The notes below the pieces were generated by a model. That model saw only the letters and a program-made list of their open reading frames with translations, searched no databases and had not been told where the DNA came from. Positions 31,991 to 44,981 of a stretch of 64,000 nucleotides of DNA are shown piece after piece; the stretch's first letter is position 1, and each line of letters begins with the position of its first letter. Source of the stretch: Malaya genurostris (lineage: Eukaryota; Arthropoda; Insecta; Diptera; Culicidae). The stretch is taken from contig NC_080572.1 in the NCBI RefSeq assembly GCF_030247185.1, positions 250,229,070 through 250,293,069 of the forward strand, written 5' to 3'. The position numbers were made by a program, and so were the translations under genes.

Positions 31991-33294
31991 AAATTCTAAT
32001 CTTAATTTGTATCAAACAACTTACAGTAAATTAATTGGTCGATACAGTTAGTTTGAGTGATAAAGCAGCTGTGGCAAGTGTGTGCTAGTTGGTGAAAAGT
32101 GTTATTAGTGTTATTTATTGTAAAAGGCTGATATGCGAAGCTAAAAAATGTTCATGCGACGGATATAGTGTATTTACCGCCCAAAATTGAACGATGCCAA
32201 CCTATCGAAGCGCCATCTGCATAGCATTGTCGATGTTATCAGATTTAAATTGAATAAAAAACTTTACAAATCAATCGTGTGATGCATGTTGAATATCCAA
32301 AACAGGTTTGCAGCAAGCCAATCCACTAGTGTTTTTTAAAATAGATTTTTTCAGTAGTAGTGTCTCATCTCGCGTTGTTTACAGCAATGCGAATAGGAGA
32401 AACAGGATACTGATGAGATCGTTCCTTAGAGATATTCAACATTTTACTTGTTCACAATATTTTATTAGATTTCTCCTTACTTCAAATCTGGCTTGACTAA
32501 ACTCCGTCGATTGTTCGGGAAACGTTTGATCAATGGGTCTTTTTTCTCCGGAGTTTTACGAGTTTCGGAAAAAAAATCGTATTTTAGTAGGAAGCACATA
32601 TTAATACAAAACGTGATAAAATTGCATTACAGTCTCGGTAGCCGGCTACCCAGAGCAATAAACACATGATAATATTATTTGAAAATTTACTAACAAACTA
32701 TTCCTTCCTGTAATGCATGTGAAAATTCAGAGGATTCCTCGGGTTTTAGTAGCACCGGCGTCGGTATTGATCAGAAAGCAGGGATTCCCAAGCAAGTTTT
32801 TTCATGAAAACATTTTCCGAGCTGAATTGGTTCTGATCAATAACGGAGTAGCAACATACGGGAGGGCTGAAATGGTAATCCTAATACCAAAATCGGGATA
32901 TAACCAGATCTCAATGATTCATACTTTTCTAAAATATTTGGCATCAAACAAAAACTTTTCGATTACGGAAATCTCAAAGTTTTAATAAGTTCCAAAGTCG
33001 ATGTTTTTCAAAAAAAAAAATTTCCGCTTAGAAAATATGCAAATATTATACAACAAAATTAATATATGGAGAAATCTACACAAATTATTCTACCAAATTT
33101 ACGTATTTTTTATTTCAATAAGATATAATTTTCTGAAGTTCCTATTCACAAAAAAAGCCATTTTTCAACAGTCTATACTGAAAAACCTAATAAAGATACG
33201 AAAATTCGCCCAGGACATGAATTGTGTGTCCTCTCTTTGGCTTTCAAATAAATGATCCCAGAAACAACCTTATTGTTCATTCAATGAAAATCCT
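31991..33294. other. Gap, partly repeated, no gene recognised
   Basis: About 32000-32280 is not repeated in the window. About 33110-33290 resembles 35870-36020 (TTCAACA(G/T)TCTATACTG, then TAATAAAGATA). No convincing coding sequence. Confidence 0.35.
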
Positions 33295-34920
33295 GTTGTA
33301 ATCCACCTAGTGGTGTAATGATGCCTTTCTCATATTGCTTATGTTTTCAAAAATAATCTTCTCAATTTGTAAACAGAATCAAGTTAATAATAATTTTTCT
33401 GTATTTTGCATCGTCGCACTAAAAATAAACTAAATAAAAAAATTAAACTATAGGAATAGTTCCGGAACCGGAAGTCGGACGCGGATGAAATTCAACAGCA
33501 ACCTATGAGACTATAAGAACTTGCAGGAAATTGATCAAAACATCTCTGAGAAAATTCAGTCACTTTCTTGGTAGATCTCTATTTCCGGTAATTCTGAAAT
33601 CGGTATAGCCAAAGTCAATTCGTTTAGTAAGTAACTAATATAGTCTACAAATTAAATCAGTTTTGAGCCAAATCTAGAAAACCCTTATTTGAATCGTCGC
33701 TCTCAATGACGGTGTGCAATTTAAAACACGCTCTACCCTATTAAAGCGTAATGTAATTCAATAGGGTCCTATGGGATTATGAGAATTTTCATTTGAACCT
33801 AAGTTTGTGAAAATCGGTAAAACCATTTCTGAGAAAAAATGAGTGGCATTATTTGACACATACTGACACACATGCACACACAGACATTGCTAAGCTCGAT
33901 GAACTGTGTTGAATGATATAGAACATTTAGTCCTTCAGGCCAATTTTCACTAGTAAATTTTTCAAGTAATTGCATAAACTGTCTATATGAAAAAGACAAA
34001 AAGTGCACTTTTATAGAAAAGAGTCGTTATCATGAGTTTGTAGGTACAGTAGGTACAAAGTGAATAGAAAATTAACAGATTTATATATTTTTTACCTGAA
34101 AACAATAGATTTGAATGTTTTAACACTCTTGCCGTATAATTTCGGAACCAAAAGTCGGATCCGGATGAAATTACACAGTATCTTTTAAAATCATGAGAGC
34201 TTTAATTTGAATCATGATTTGTGAAAATCGGTTCAACCGCTGCTTAGAAATCGAAGTGAGTTCCGTTTTAGAGTTTTTCTTAACTATTATCGGTGCTTTC
34301 AGAAGCGAAAACCGGGAACTAGTTGTCCCAAAGTAGGTTTATATATCCACTAACTAGCAAGGTCTGCTAACTAGATGAATTTACCAGTAAATTTTAGACA
34401 AAATCGCACCTCGTTTTGGCATTGCTAGTGAAAAAATACTCATGAAAATGAAAAGTTTCCACAACTCTGGATAATCTTTTCGGAGGTTTTTAATAAACTT
34501 TCACGACCTTTTATTAGCATCTTAGTTTATCAAAATCGGTTAAGAAAATTTCCAAGAAAATTAGATGCGCATTTTCTAATAGATTGGCACATATTACCTT
34601 GTATTTCCGGAACCGGAAGTCGGATAAAAATGAAATTCAATACCAAACTAGAGTACCACAAGACCTTATGGTTCAATCAGAGTTTGTAAAAATCGGATAA
34701 GCCACCACATTATTTGTCGCATACACACAGCCATACATACATAGACACAAAGACATTTTGTTATCTTGACGAACTGAGTTGAATGGTATATAACAGTCGG
34801 CCCTCCAGGCCTCCGTTCTAAAGTTGGTTTTTGCAGTGATTGCATTGCCTTTCCTTATGAGAAAGGTAAAATCACTCGAAATTTTATAAATCATACAAAT
34901 GTATTCGAGATCACCTAAAT
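33295..34920 (+). repeat. Two or more copies of the high-copy repeat
   Basis: A copy starts at about 33298 (AATCCACCTAGTGGTGTAAT) and ends near 34005 after ACACATGCACACACAGACAT. A second, less complete copy runs to about 34870 and ends with GGCCCTCCAGGCCTC and GAGAAAGGTAAAA. Both share CCGGAACCGGAAGTCGGA and TGTGAAAATCGGT with the copy at 10764. No gene. Confidence 0.7.
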
Positions 34921-36295
34921 TGCATTATCACAACACATTCGAACAATTACTAAACGCATATTGTGCCTTGTCCCATACAACATTACCACTGAAGGCTAAC
35001 AATAATAATTCTACCAGCTGCCAACAAAAAATTTCGTTTGATTCCTTCTAGCTCGTAAACAAAACCCGCACATGTTACTATCATCATGTCTCTAATACCT
35101 AATCGGCCCCAGTAATTACCAAATTGACGGAATCCAGCACGTGCTATCGTAATCCAATAAACAAGCCGGTGGCTTACTTTCGTACCCGTACGGAATGGAA
35201 GCAGCAGATAATTAGGCACTCATTTTCGGCGTATCAGTAACCTGCCACGGAAACCCCATTTGCAAGCAAAGATTAAACAACGCGCGCGCGATTGTAGCAG
35301 GTCGCCGCGACAAATTGAACATGATAGGGAAGCAAACAGTACAATATGAAGACAAACTTTCCGAATGGTACGTTTCTGCTATTCGATTAGTTCGGCGCCT
35401 AGGGGAATTGTTTTCTCTTATTTTCGGCATAATTAGATAGATTCTGGTTGCATTGCAGAGAGGATTATTATGATTATGCCCCATCCACTGCAAGCAAACC
35501 AAGGATTGCGAGAGGTCTTTCTTATCAGTTACCATTAAACGAACACCGTCTGTATGTGTGTATGTGTGCTCACTACTCGGGCCATATTGAGGAGCTTGTT
35601 TGGCCTTCTTTGCTACAATGTTGCGGTTTGAAACGATGGTCGTTGACGCTGGTGTGAAAATTGCTGATAAGTGCTTGAAAAAAAATGTCATAACATATTT
35701 TTTGGAGTGTTAATTTGGTATTACGAAACGTGGACCGGAATAATGTGTCGGTTAAAATGATTATTTCGTATGAACTAACTTGATGTTGTTAAATACCGTT
35801 GTACGTATGGGGCATTCCACGCAAAATGAGTCACCCAATTTTTTTTTCATTCAACTGTTTTTTTTGTGGAATTCTCGAGATATGATTTTTTGAAGTTTCG
35901 CGTTTACAAAAAAGAACCTTTTTTCAACATTCTATACTGTAAAATGTAATAAAGATAAAAAACATGAAATGTGCGTCTTTTCTTTAGCTTTCTAATAAGC
36001 GATTCCATAAAACAACCTTCGAAGTTAGTTTCATGAAAAAAGTTAAAATTAATAAACAAATAAAAAAAATCAAACTTGGGCCTAATTTTTATTCTCTTTT
36101 TATCTGAAAATTAAGCCCTAATCTTGGCAAAGTTTCAGAGTGGAAAGAATAATACTTTCAGAGCAGTGAATTTTTCAATCACGACCCGCACGTGCGGAGC
36201 GTACCGCTGCGCAACTCGCTCGGATACGGAATTAACTTGTCGACACAGGTCGCGCCACTGATCGAATCCTAACTTTGACAGTTTATTATTAGCAA
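34921..36295. other. Gap, mostly unique, no gene recognised
   Basis: About 34990-35790 is not repeated in the window. A 159-codon minus-strand frame at 35212-35691 has no recognisable domain and looks like chance. About 35816-36060 is the second copy of the repeat at 33110. About 36150-36260 is relatively G+C-rich. Confidence 0.35.
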
Positions 36296-37720
36296 CGTTT
36301 CAGTTAATTCGATTTTTTCAGAGATGGCTGAACCGATTTTCACAAACTTAGATTCAAATGAGAGGTCTTACGGTCCCATAGATCGCTATTGAATTTTATT
36401 CCGATCCGACCTCCGGCTCTGGAATTACAAGGAATTATGTGCAAATGTACGAGAAAATGCGCATTCAATTTTCTCGGAAATTTCTTAACCGATTTTGACA
36501 AACTAAGATGCAAATGAAAGGTCTTGGAATTGTTTAAAAAGTCCCCGAGAAGTTGATCCATATCCGAATTCTAATTCCAGAATTACATTGCGATTAGTAA
36601 TAACTATCAATTTCATGTGTATTTTTCACAAGCGATGGCGGAACGAGGTGCACATTTTTATAAAATTTACTGGTAAATTCATTTAGTTGGTAGACCTTGT
36701 TAGTTAGTGGATATATAAATCTACTTTGGGTCTTCTAGCCTCCGGTTTCTGCTTCCAAACGCACCGGTAATAGTGATTCTAGATCGAACCACCGTTACGT
36801 TCGGACATGCTTTTCCCGGTCTTATCATTATCGGTCATTCTTTATCCGTTAATTCGTTGTAGTTTTTGTCGCGTTGTCTCGCGAAGCTGTGAAACCCGAT
36901 ATGGGTAAAAAAGGTCTTTCTAACGGCCATTCGAAAAAACGTCCCAATGATTGGGATGGAATGGAAAACTGACGACAGTAGTGCCAAGAAGCTGCTTGGT
37001 AATAATCCGTACGCGTTACTCCCGGAAGTGGGGGTAGAGAAGAAGGAAAAATTACCGCCCTTTTACGTTAAAGGATTCCCGCCGACCCTTCGATCGGATT
37101 TTAACACCTTTTTTTTATATTCAATATTTTAATATAATTTTAAGGCACACTGCTTAAGCTCTAAGATGCCAAGGGTATTTACTAATCTTAATTACGACTA
37201 ACTTAACACTAGAATAGTATCATTATGTAATGTAGCGGTAGCGGATTCTCGAGAAGCGATCGGTAGTGGCCGGTGAATTGAATATTGCATGAGGGTCTTC
37301 CATATGCCGTTGGCGAAGATCCATGTTGGCCGCATCCTTCGGTCCGTGTGGGTCCGCGGGAAACACCCTCAGGCTACGAAGGCCCGGCGGGTGGCCCGCA
37401 TGCTGGTTTTCGACTGGGGCGGCCTTCCGTGGACGATGATGGTGATGTTACGGAAGAGAATGAAAAAAAAAGTACATATTGTGGAAACGGGGTAAAAAGG
37501 GGATGTGGGAACAAAATGTTTGAAAACGATAAAGATCTAATTAGTTGCCATCGAGATGGTGAAGAGACAGGGAAGGGGGAACGAAAAAGTTAGTGACAAA
37601 AAAAAGATCTTGTTAGTTCCAATGAAGATGGTGGACAGGGACGGGGATCGAGAGAATCGGGCGGATGTTAGTGTCGAACCTGTAGGTGGAGTTTATACTT
37701 TCTGAGCGAGGAATAACACA

Positions 37721-40700
37721 TTACACTTGTATATCAATGTGTTTAAGGTACTGGTATATGAGAAACATATATAAACTATCCCGACTCGCCAACACATCCC
37801 GAACCGGAACCTCAGGCGGTCTACCTCGGGCCCTAAGGGATTCCAGTAGCTTCGACCTGGCGTCACGATACTCTACGCACGACCACACGACATGCTCGAT
37901 GTCCTGGTAACCGTCGCCACAGGTGCAGAGACTGCTCTCCGCAAGCCCAACACGCCGGAGATGTGCGTTGAAAGTGTAGTGATTTGACATGAGCCGCGAC
38001 ATAACACGAATGAAATCGCTACTCACGTTCATCCCCCTGAACCAAGGTTTCGTCGATACCCTAGGGATAATGGAATGTAGCCATCGTCCCAGTTCGCCAT
38101 TGCTCCATGAAGTTTGCCAACTTTCGAGAGTTTTCTGACGAGAGATACTGAAAAAATCATTGAAGCAGATTGGTCTTTCATAAATATCACCTTCTAATGC
38201 GCCCACCTTAGCCAATGAGTCTGCCTTTTCATTGCCCGGAATGGAACAATGCGAAGGGACCCAGACTAACGATATTGAATAAGACCGTTCAGATAAAGTT
38301 CGCTAGTGTTCCCGTATTTTCCCCAGGAAATATGGGGGATACTTTCCTGGCTTCATTGCCCGGAGAGCTTCTATTGAGCTTAGACTGTCCGTGACAATGA
38401 AGTAATGGTCTTTGGGCAAGGTTTCAATGATCTCAAGGGTGTACTGAATAGTAGCTAATTCTGCGACGTAAACTGAAGCCGGATCATTGAGTTTGTGAGA
38501 AGCGGTGATGTTTTGATTGAAGATGCCGAAGCCTGTGGACCTGTTGATGTTTGAACCGTCAGTGTAAAACACCTTTTCACAGTTGACTGTTCTAAATTTA
38601 TTATAAAAAATATTTGGGGCCACTTGAGGGCGCACGTGATCCGGGATTCCACGAATTTCTTCCCTCATGGATGTGTCGAAAAACACAGTAGAATCAGAAG
38701 TATCCAAGAAATGAGCACGATTGGAAACAAACGAAGAAGGATTAATATTCTGAGCCATGTAATCAAAATACATAAAACGGGTCTGAGAATTGAGGTCGAC
38801 AAGCCTTTCGAAGTTTTCAATCACCATCGGATTCAAGATGTCGCATCGGATTAGCAATTGATATGAGAGATCCCAGAATCGGTTTTTCAACGGTAAGACG
38901 CCCGCGAGCACTTCGAGACTCATCGTATGAGTCGACTGCATGCAACCTAAGGCAATACGCAAACAACGATACTGAATTCTTTCCAGTTTATTGAAATGGG
39001 TGTTCGCAGCGGATCGGAAGCAGAAGCATCCATATTCCATTACGGACAATATCGTTGTTTGGTAAAGCCTGATCAGGTCTCCAGGGTGGGCACCCCACCA
39101 AGTTCCGGTTATTGTGCGAAGAAAATTGATTCTCTGCTGGCATTTTTGTTTCAGATATCTAATGTGACATCCCCAGGTGCCTTTGGAGTCGAACCAGACC
39201 CCGAGATATTTAAATGTGAAGACCTGAGCTATGGTTTCACCCCCTAGCTGAAGCTGTAATTGTGCTGGTTCTCGCTTCCTTGAAAATACAACCAGCTCAG
39301 TTTTCTCCGTAGAGAACTTGATACCCATTTGAAGAGCCCATGTCGACAAGTTGTCGAGGGTATCTTGCAATGGTCCTTGGAGATCGGCAGCTTTGGGTCC
39401 TATAATAGACACAACGCTGTCGTCGGCAAGTTGTCTTAGCGTGCAAGATGTGTTGATACATTCATCAATGTTGTTCACGTAAAAGTTGTATAAAAGGGGG
39501 CTTAAGCATGAGCCCTGAGGAAGACCCATGTAACTGAATCGTATTGTCGACAAATCACCATGCGCGAAATACATGTATTTCTCGGACAACAGATTATACA
39601 AAAAGCTATTCAAAATTGGTGAAAGACCATGCTGATGCAACTTCTCAGATAGGATGTTTATGGAAACTGAATCAAAAGCCCCCTTGATGTCTAGGAAAAC
39701 TGATGCCATTTGTTCTTTACGAGCAAATGCCATTTGAATTTCGGTTGAGAGCAACGCAAGACAATCGTTCGTTCCTTTGCCCCTGCGGAAGCCGAATTGT
39801 GTATCTGAAAGTAAGCCATTAGTCTCGACCCAATTGTCTAGACGAAACAGAATCATTTTTTCGAACAATTTCCGGATACAGGAAAGCATAGCAATCGGCC
39901 GATACGAATTGTGATCGGAGGCTGGTTTCCCTGGTTTTTGAATGGCAATAACTCTTACCTGTCTCCAGTCATGTGGGACAATATTATCCTCAAGAAGCCT
40001 ATTGAATAAATTCAATAAGCGTCAGGCAAATTCTTCAACAAGTTGAATTTGATTTTGTCTAACCCCGGAGATTTATTGTTACACGATAAAAGCGCAAGTG
40101 AGAACTCGACCATCGAAAAAGGTGTTTCGTTTCTGTTTGATGAAGCGACGCGCATGATTGTCTGTTCCGGAACAGAGTCAGGACATACTTTTTTAGCGAA
40201 ATCGAATATCCAGCGGTTAGAATATTCCTCGCTTTCGTTTGTGGTGTTTTTGTTGCGTGTCATTTCTCCCGTATTCAAGATTGTCGTATTGAAGTTGTCG
40301 CAGATATCATGGATCATAGTTGATATGTTATCGTCGTGAAGACAGCCCCATCCCGTACCGTGTGAGTTAAAGTCTCCTAAAACCAACGTCGGTGCGGGAA
40401 GAAGCTCTATGATATCATTGAGCCGCCGATGCCCAACCGAGGCTCTTGGGGGAATGTAGATGGAAGCAATGCAAAGATCCTTGCCTTTGATTGTAACATG
40501 ACATGCGACAACTTCAATACCTGGTATCGAGGGGAGGTTAATGCGATAGAAAGAATAGCACTTTTTGATCCCCAAAAGTACTCCTCCATAGGAATCATCT
40601 CGATCCAGACGAATAATGTTAAAATCGTGGAAGTTTAAGGGTATTTCAGAAGTTAGCCAAGTTTCGCACAATGCAAATGCGTCACATTTCAGATTATTTA

Positions 40701-40797
40701 CTAGAAATTTGAAAGGATCTATTTTTGGGATGATACTTCTACAATTCCACTGTATAACAGTGATTGTATCCGTGACCTCGGTGGGTGTCTTAGCCAT
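37721..40797 (-). pseudogene. I-element ORF2, copy 2, inactivated
   Basis: It starts at ATG 40797 (MAKTPTEVTDTITVIQWNCR). The endonuclease is readable to GDFNSHGTGWG and GEMTR. The frame then jumps in phase to the equivalent of residue 378 of copy 1, deleting about 196 codons that include the SDH motif. Near 40020 an 11-base deletion shifts the frame. The reverse transcriptase (LADD retained) and RNase H start are open again to 38303, where CAC TAG replaces a His-Leu pair. The C-terminus with the Cys/His motif continues in the same frame to 37721. It cannot make functional enzyme. Confidence 0.9.
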
Positions 40798-43700
40798 CGA
40801 AGGATACGATCGCTGAAAGAAGGGGCCATTTTGCAGTCAACTGCTTCAAGAATGTTTTGACTGTAGGAATAAAAGCCATTATCAGGCTTTTAAGAGGTTC
40901 AGAAATATTGAAAGTAGACATGATCCAGTCCACAATATCAGAGAATTTAACAAACCCAGTATTTGGTAAATTTTCTGGCTGATCTTTAGGGACTTTCGGG
41001 GGTTTTGAAGTCCCAGGAAGTGATGGAAATTCTTGCTCGGAATTTAATTTTCCAAGGCCTGGAGCTTTTGGCATTAAAAATGCCTTACTCTTCACTATAT
41101 GGGGCCGGGTGTCAATTAAAAGTTTCAAAAATAGTCGCGTAACCTTTTTGTGTCATAATTTTGAACGTTAATAACTCGGTCATTTTGTTGATGGATTGTT
41201 ATAATTTAACAACCAATCGATTCGGAAACTTTTAACTTAAACATGTATGACGACGTCGTTTCAGTATTTCAATAGCATACTATTGAAAAAATGGTTAGAA
41301 TCGACCTATGTTTTCATCCGCCAATCCCTGTTGTGCGAAATGACGTCAACTTCTTGTTCGGCATAGGAGGCTTTGCGTCATGCATAAAAAACACCGCATC
41401 GTTATGCGTAGTATGAAGAGAAATCTATAAATATAGGCTGCACAATATTTCTTTGCCTAGTTGATGTTTGACTGTGAATGAAACAAGTAGCTCGTCCAGT
41501 GAGCTGATGACTGGATTGTATATGCGTTCACTTACTGGATTGTCGCTTTTGCATTATGTGTTGGTGAAATTTCCTGTTGTCTGCACAACACCGCTTCGTG
41601 TTCGATAGAATATCTTATATATCATCTAGCTATTGAAGAACCGAATCAGCGTGGTTATCGGTTCCTTTGAAATATCCCATGTCTTTAGCAAATTGTTGGT
41701 CACTTCCCGAGGCTGGGTGTCAATTTAAAACATACAAAACTAATCGCGTAACATTTTTCTGTCATAATTTTGAACGCTCATAACTCAGTCATGGATTGAT
41801 GGATTCATACAATCTAACAACCAATCGATTCGGAAACATTTAACTTAAACTTATGAGATAACGTCTTTTGAATATTTCAATTGCATACCATTGAAAAATT
41901 GGTTTGAATTGAGTATTTTATTTTGGTTCTCTGGTAACTATCAGACCTATTTAGAATTATCGGCGATAGATTTTTCGGATCTAATTTGCAGCGCTTGTTC
42001 CTCGATGATTTGTTAATGGATTTTCCTCATTTAAATGATTCCAAAACTTCAATATTGTAAGCTTAAACAAGTTTTAATTTGTCAACGGATCGGTTTGCAT
42101 ACTTAAATCTCCATTACCCTACGAACAAAACGGTGGCGCGAAAATGAATTCAGTATAAAGTTGTGTTATGATGATAATCATAGATACTTCTTTTTCATTA
42201 TATGTGACTGAACAAGTTGTTGTCCCACCTGGAATTAAACGGTTCAAAAGATTCAAAATTAAATTCTGAAACTGATCTAAAAGCGGCTCGGTTAATAAAA
42301 TTACACTATTACTGAGTTTACTGGTACAACATATTTCGTTAAAATAAATAAAATCTTCTTTTGGATCGATTAACTGTTTATAAAATTAATAAGTTTGTAC
42401 GTTTCTCGAAGATTATTATCATAAAATAAAACAGTTTCATTTGTTCAGGTTTAAATTTTTAGGTTGTTTGTATCTAAAACTGAGCTTTCAAGTAACTTTG
42501 AATTCTAGTTAAAGGACGTTATTCAAAATCTTAACAATGTAAAAAATTGTGGAAAGGGATCAAAATTGAATAGAATTAACTATCAAGAAAGAATCTAATT
42601 GTCAATTTTATCATTCGCTAACAATCTAAGCGCTTAAACTAGAGCAAGTTAGTAATTAGTCAATTGAAAATGTTTTTAGTTTAGTGTAGCATCATCATTA
42701 TCATCTTTATTTTTGTATTTATTATGAAGACCCTTGAAACGTTCCATTTTTAATGTTATTGTGCTCGGTCGTGTCTTGAATACAACCCTCTAATTTTTTC
42801 TCTGGTTTTTTGCCATCACTACCAGTTGTTGTAATTTTTCGAAACCCATCAGAGGACATCTTCGAACCCTTGCTAGGGAGCTTTTGAGAAGATTTATTCC
42901 TCCTCTTTCTAATTGATGAGCTATGAGGGACAGCCGAAGATGTACCTTCGAGGGGGTCATCATATTCGCTCTCGTCAGTTGACAAGTAAGCGTAAGGATT
43001 TTCGGTAGGTGGCGTAGCACATTTCAACATTTCCGCAAAAGAGCGTTTGGAATGTTGCTTGAGTGAACGCTTCATTTTATCCTTACGCAATTTGTACACG
43101 GGACAATCAGAGAGGTCATGCGGCCCCTCCTTACAGTAGAGACACTTTTCATTGTCTCCACTGCAGGAGTTATCCGCATGACTCCCTCCACACTTTATAC
43201 ACCGGGATTTATTGCAACAATGGGATGCTGTATGTCCCAATTGTTTGCAATTGGTGCAGTTCATGACCCGCGCCACAAAAAGACGAACAGGTAAACGGAC
43301 TCGGTCCAGGAGGACGTAATTAGGCAAAGCCGAGCCAGCGAAAGTCACCCGATACGAGTCTGATGGGATATAGGACTTAGTCCCATCCTCAGCGGTCGAT
43401 ATTGAACGCAATTGCTTGCAGTCCAGTATCTTAACGTTCTTGAGTAGGGGGTTTTTAAAACCGCCTGCCCCATGCTTAAGAACGTCCTCGCAAGTCAGAC
43501 TCGGATCGGTGATCACGCCTTCTATCTCGACTTCGCGAACTGGTACGTATACGCGATACTCCCGCGTGAAATGCTCACTTTGAACGATCTCATTAGCCTG
43601 TTTTGCACTGGCTAACAAGACCCTAAGCTTGTCCGGGCGTACTTTCTCAATTTTTTGTACAGTATTGTATCGCGAGGACAGGTCTTTAGAAAGTCTTAGA

Positions 43701-43864
43701 AGGTTCAATTTTTTACTGTTGGCTTTGGTCCGGATGTAAACCGCATACGGTCCGGCCGGGAGTGCAAGCCCATCAGGATAGCTTCTAATGCGAGATTTAT
43801 TGCCATCAGAAGCATCCATTTGATCATCTAGGGGAAGGTCAGGCAATTCTGTGCCTTTTGTCAT
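40790..43864 (-). pseudogene. I-element ORF1, copy 2, interrupted by an insertion
   Basis: The N-terminal 360 or so codons, from ATG 43864, keep all three zinc knuckles (CTNCKQLGHTASHC, CIKCGGSHADNSC, CLYCKEGPHDLSDC) and stop in foreign sequence at about 42790. The C-terminal part resumes at about 41072 (PKAPGLG, EQEFPSLPG) and ends with the same eight-base overlap with ORF2. The N-terminal sequence before the shared domain differs clearly from copy 1, so the two copies come from distinct sublineages. Confidence 0.88.
41073..42790. mobile_element. 1.7-kb insertion of unknown type in I-element ORF1
   Basis: The borders were found by comparing the two ORF1 copies. Inside, two direct repeats of about 200 bp, roughly three-quarters identical, start at 41107 and 41707 (GGGTGTCAATT, then TGTCATAATTTTGAACG and AACCAATCGATTCGGAAAC). 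Between them is a TATA-like CTATAAATATAG at 41425-41436. I saw no reading frame of substance, no clear terminal repeats and no target duplication. Confidence 0.5.
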
Positions 43865-44388
43865 GGCACGGAAATGGGTCCGTGCGGGTAAATATTAGGG
43901 GCAATAAAAATCTAGTGGTACTGAACAACAGGGAAAAAGAAAAAAAAATACCTAGCTTTAGCTCTCGAAGGGTGATCGGCCGACAAGGCCCGGTCCTAGG
44001 CAACCGGTGAATATTCCAGTTAAATAAAGTGCAAAAAACCTCTTTGAGGAAAAAGCACTTTGTTTTTAGTCTCTCACTACACTGTCCAATGAAACGTTTC
44101 TCTTTTTATCACTATAAATATTTATCACTGTTTCTAATGTATATATGTAAACGATATACGCGCAGCGCCCAGCTGGCGCTGGCTAACGGTACCACACGCA
44201 GTGCTGCTTTACACAAGCTCACAGTCGGCCTTGAGAACGGATTAATTAGAACTATCACTCGATCGCACTGATGCAGACAATAGAATACGGAATGACCTTG
44301 ATAACGGAATAAAACAATTCACCACGCGATTGGAGAAAGCAGAATTTACGTCCGATCGATCCGATAGTCACGGCACGAATGATTTTTT
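43865..44388 (-). promoter_or_regulatory. 5' UTR and presumed internal promoter of I-element copy 2
   Basis: This is equivalent to 30157-30552 of copy 1 by position and partial similarity (GATCGAT and GTCACG blocks at its far end). No open frame of note. Confidence 0.45.
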
Positions 44389-44981
44389 TTTTAACACCTT
44401 GATAAGCAAAGGTTTACAAGCAACAATTCGCTTATGCTCGAATGGGTACAAAATCGTTGTACCGGCCATAAACCACTACAAGGCAGTAGAGTGTTATTTA
44501 AAACAAACAAAGGCGCAATTTTTTACGCATGATATTGCTGCTAATAAGCCGATGAAAGTGGTTCTTCGCGGACTGCCGGATATGTTGGAGGAGGAGCTGA
44601 ACCTGGCACTGTTGGAGGCTAAGTTAAAGTTAATTAACGTCTACAAAATGAGAAGACACAATAAATAACACAAATGCCGTGACCAACTTTATCTAAGCTA
44701 AGCTACCATCCGTAAACAACCGAACCGAAAAACAGCTCCTAAGATGGATGACGAAAACTTCCCACCTCTACCGGGAAATTCCGGCGGAGGCACACGAACC
44801 GAACCGGGCCCATCCTCACTTCCTCCACCTGGATGTGGCAACCTCAATGAAGGGCCAGTTAATAAGGATCTCTTCACTGCCGAACAGTTATTTACCATCT
44901 TCGAAACGATGACAACTAAACTTAGGAGCTGTAAAACATGGTTCGAGCAAATATATATTCTAGGAAAATTTATTATTGAAT

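Larger units (their letters stand above)
37111..44388 (-). mobile_element. I-clade non-LTR retrotransposon, copy 2, defective
   Basis: The exact duplication TTTTAACACCTT flanks it (37099-37110 and 44389-44400). The poly-A tail is at 37111-37116 (T on this strand). It is highly similar to copy 1 but carries a 588-bp deletion in ORF2, an 11-bp deletion, a nonsense codon and a 1.7-kb insertion in ORF1. About six extra T bases lie between its 5' end (GAATGA, 44382) and the duplication, a common feature of 5' junctions. Confidence 0.88.

Noticed and set aside
35212..35691. 159-codon minus-strand frame
   Set aside because: No recognisable domain, no splice or polyA context, composition like the surrounding non-coding DNA.
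41107..41905. LTR retrotransposon with two LTRs
   Set aside because: The direct repeats are only about three-quarters identical and 600 bp apart, and lack TG..CA ends, primer-binding site and any gag-pol frame between them.
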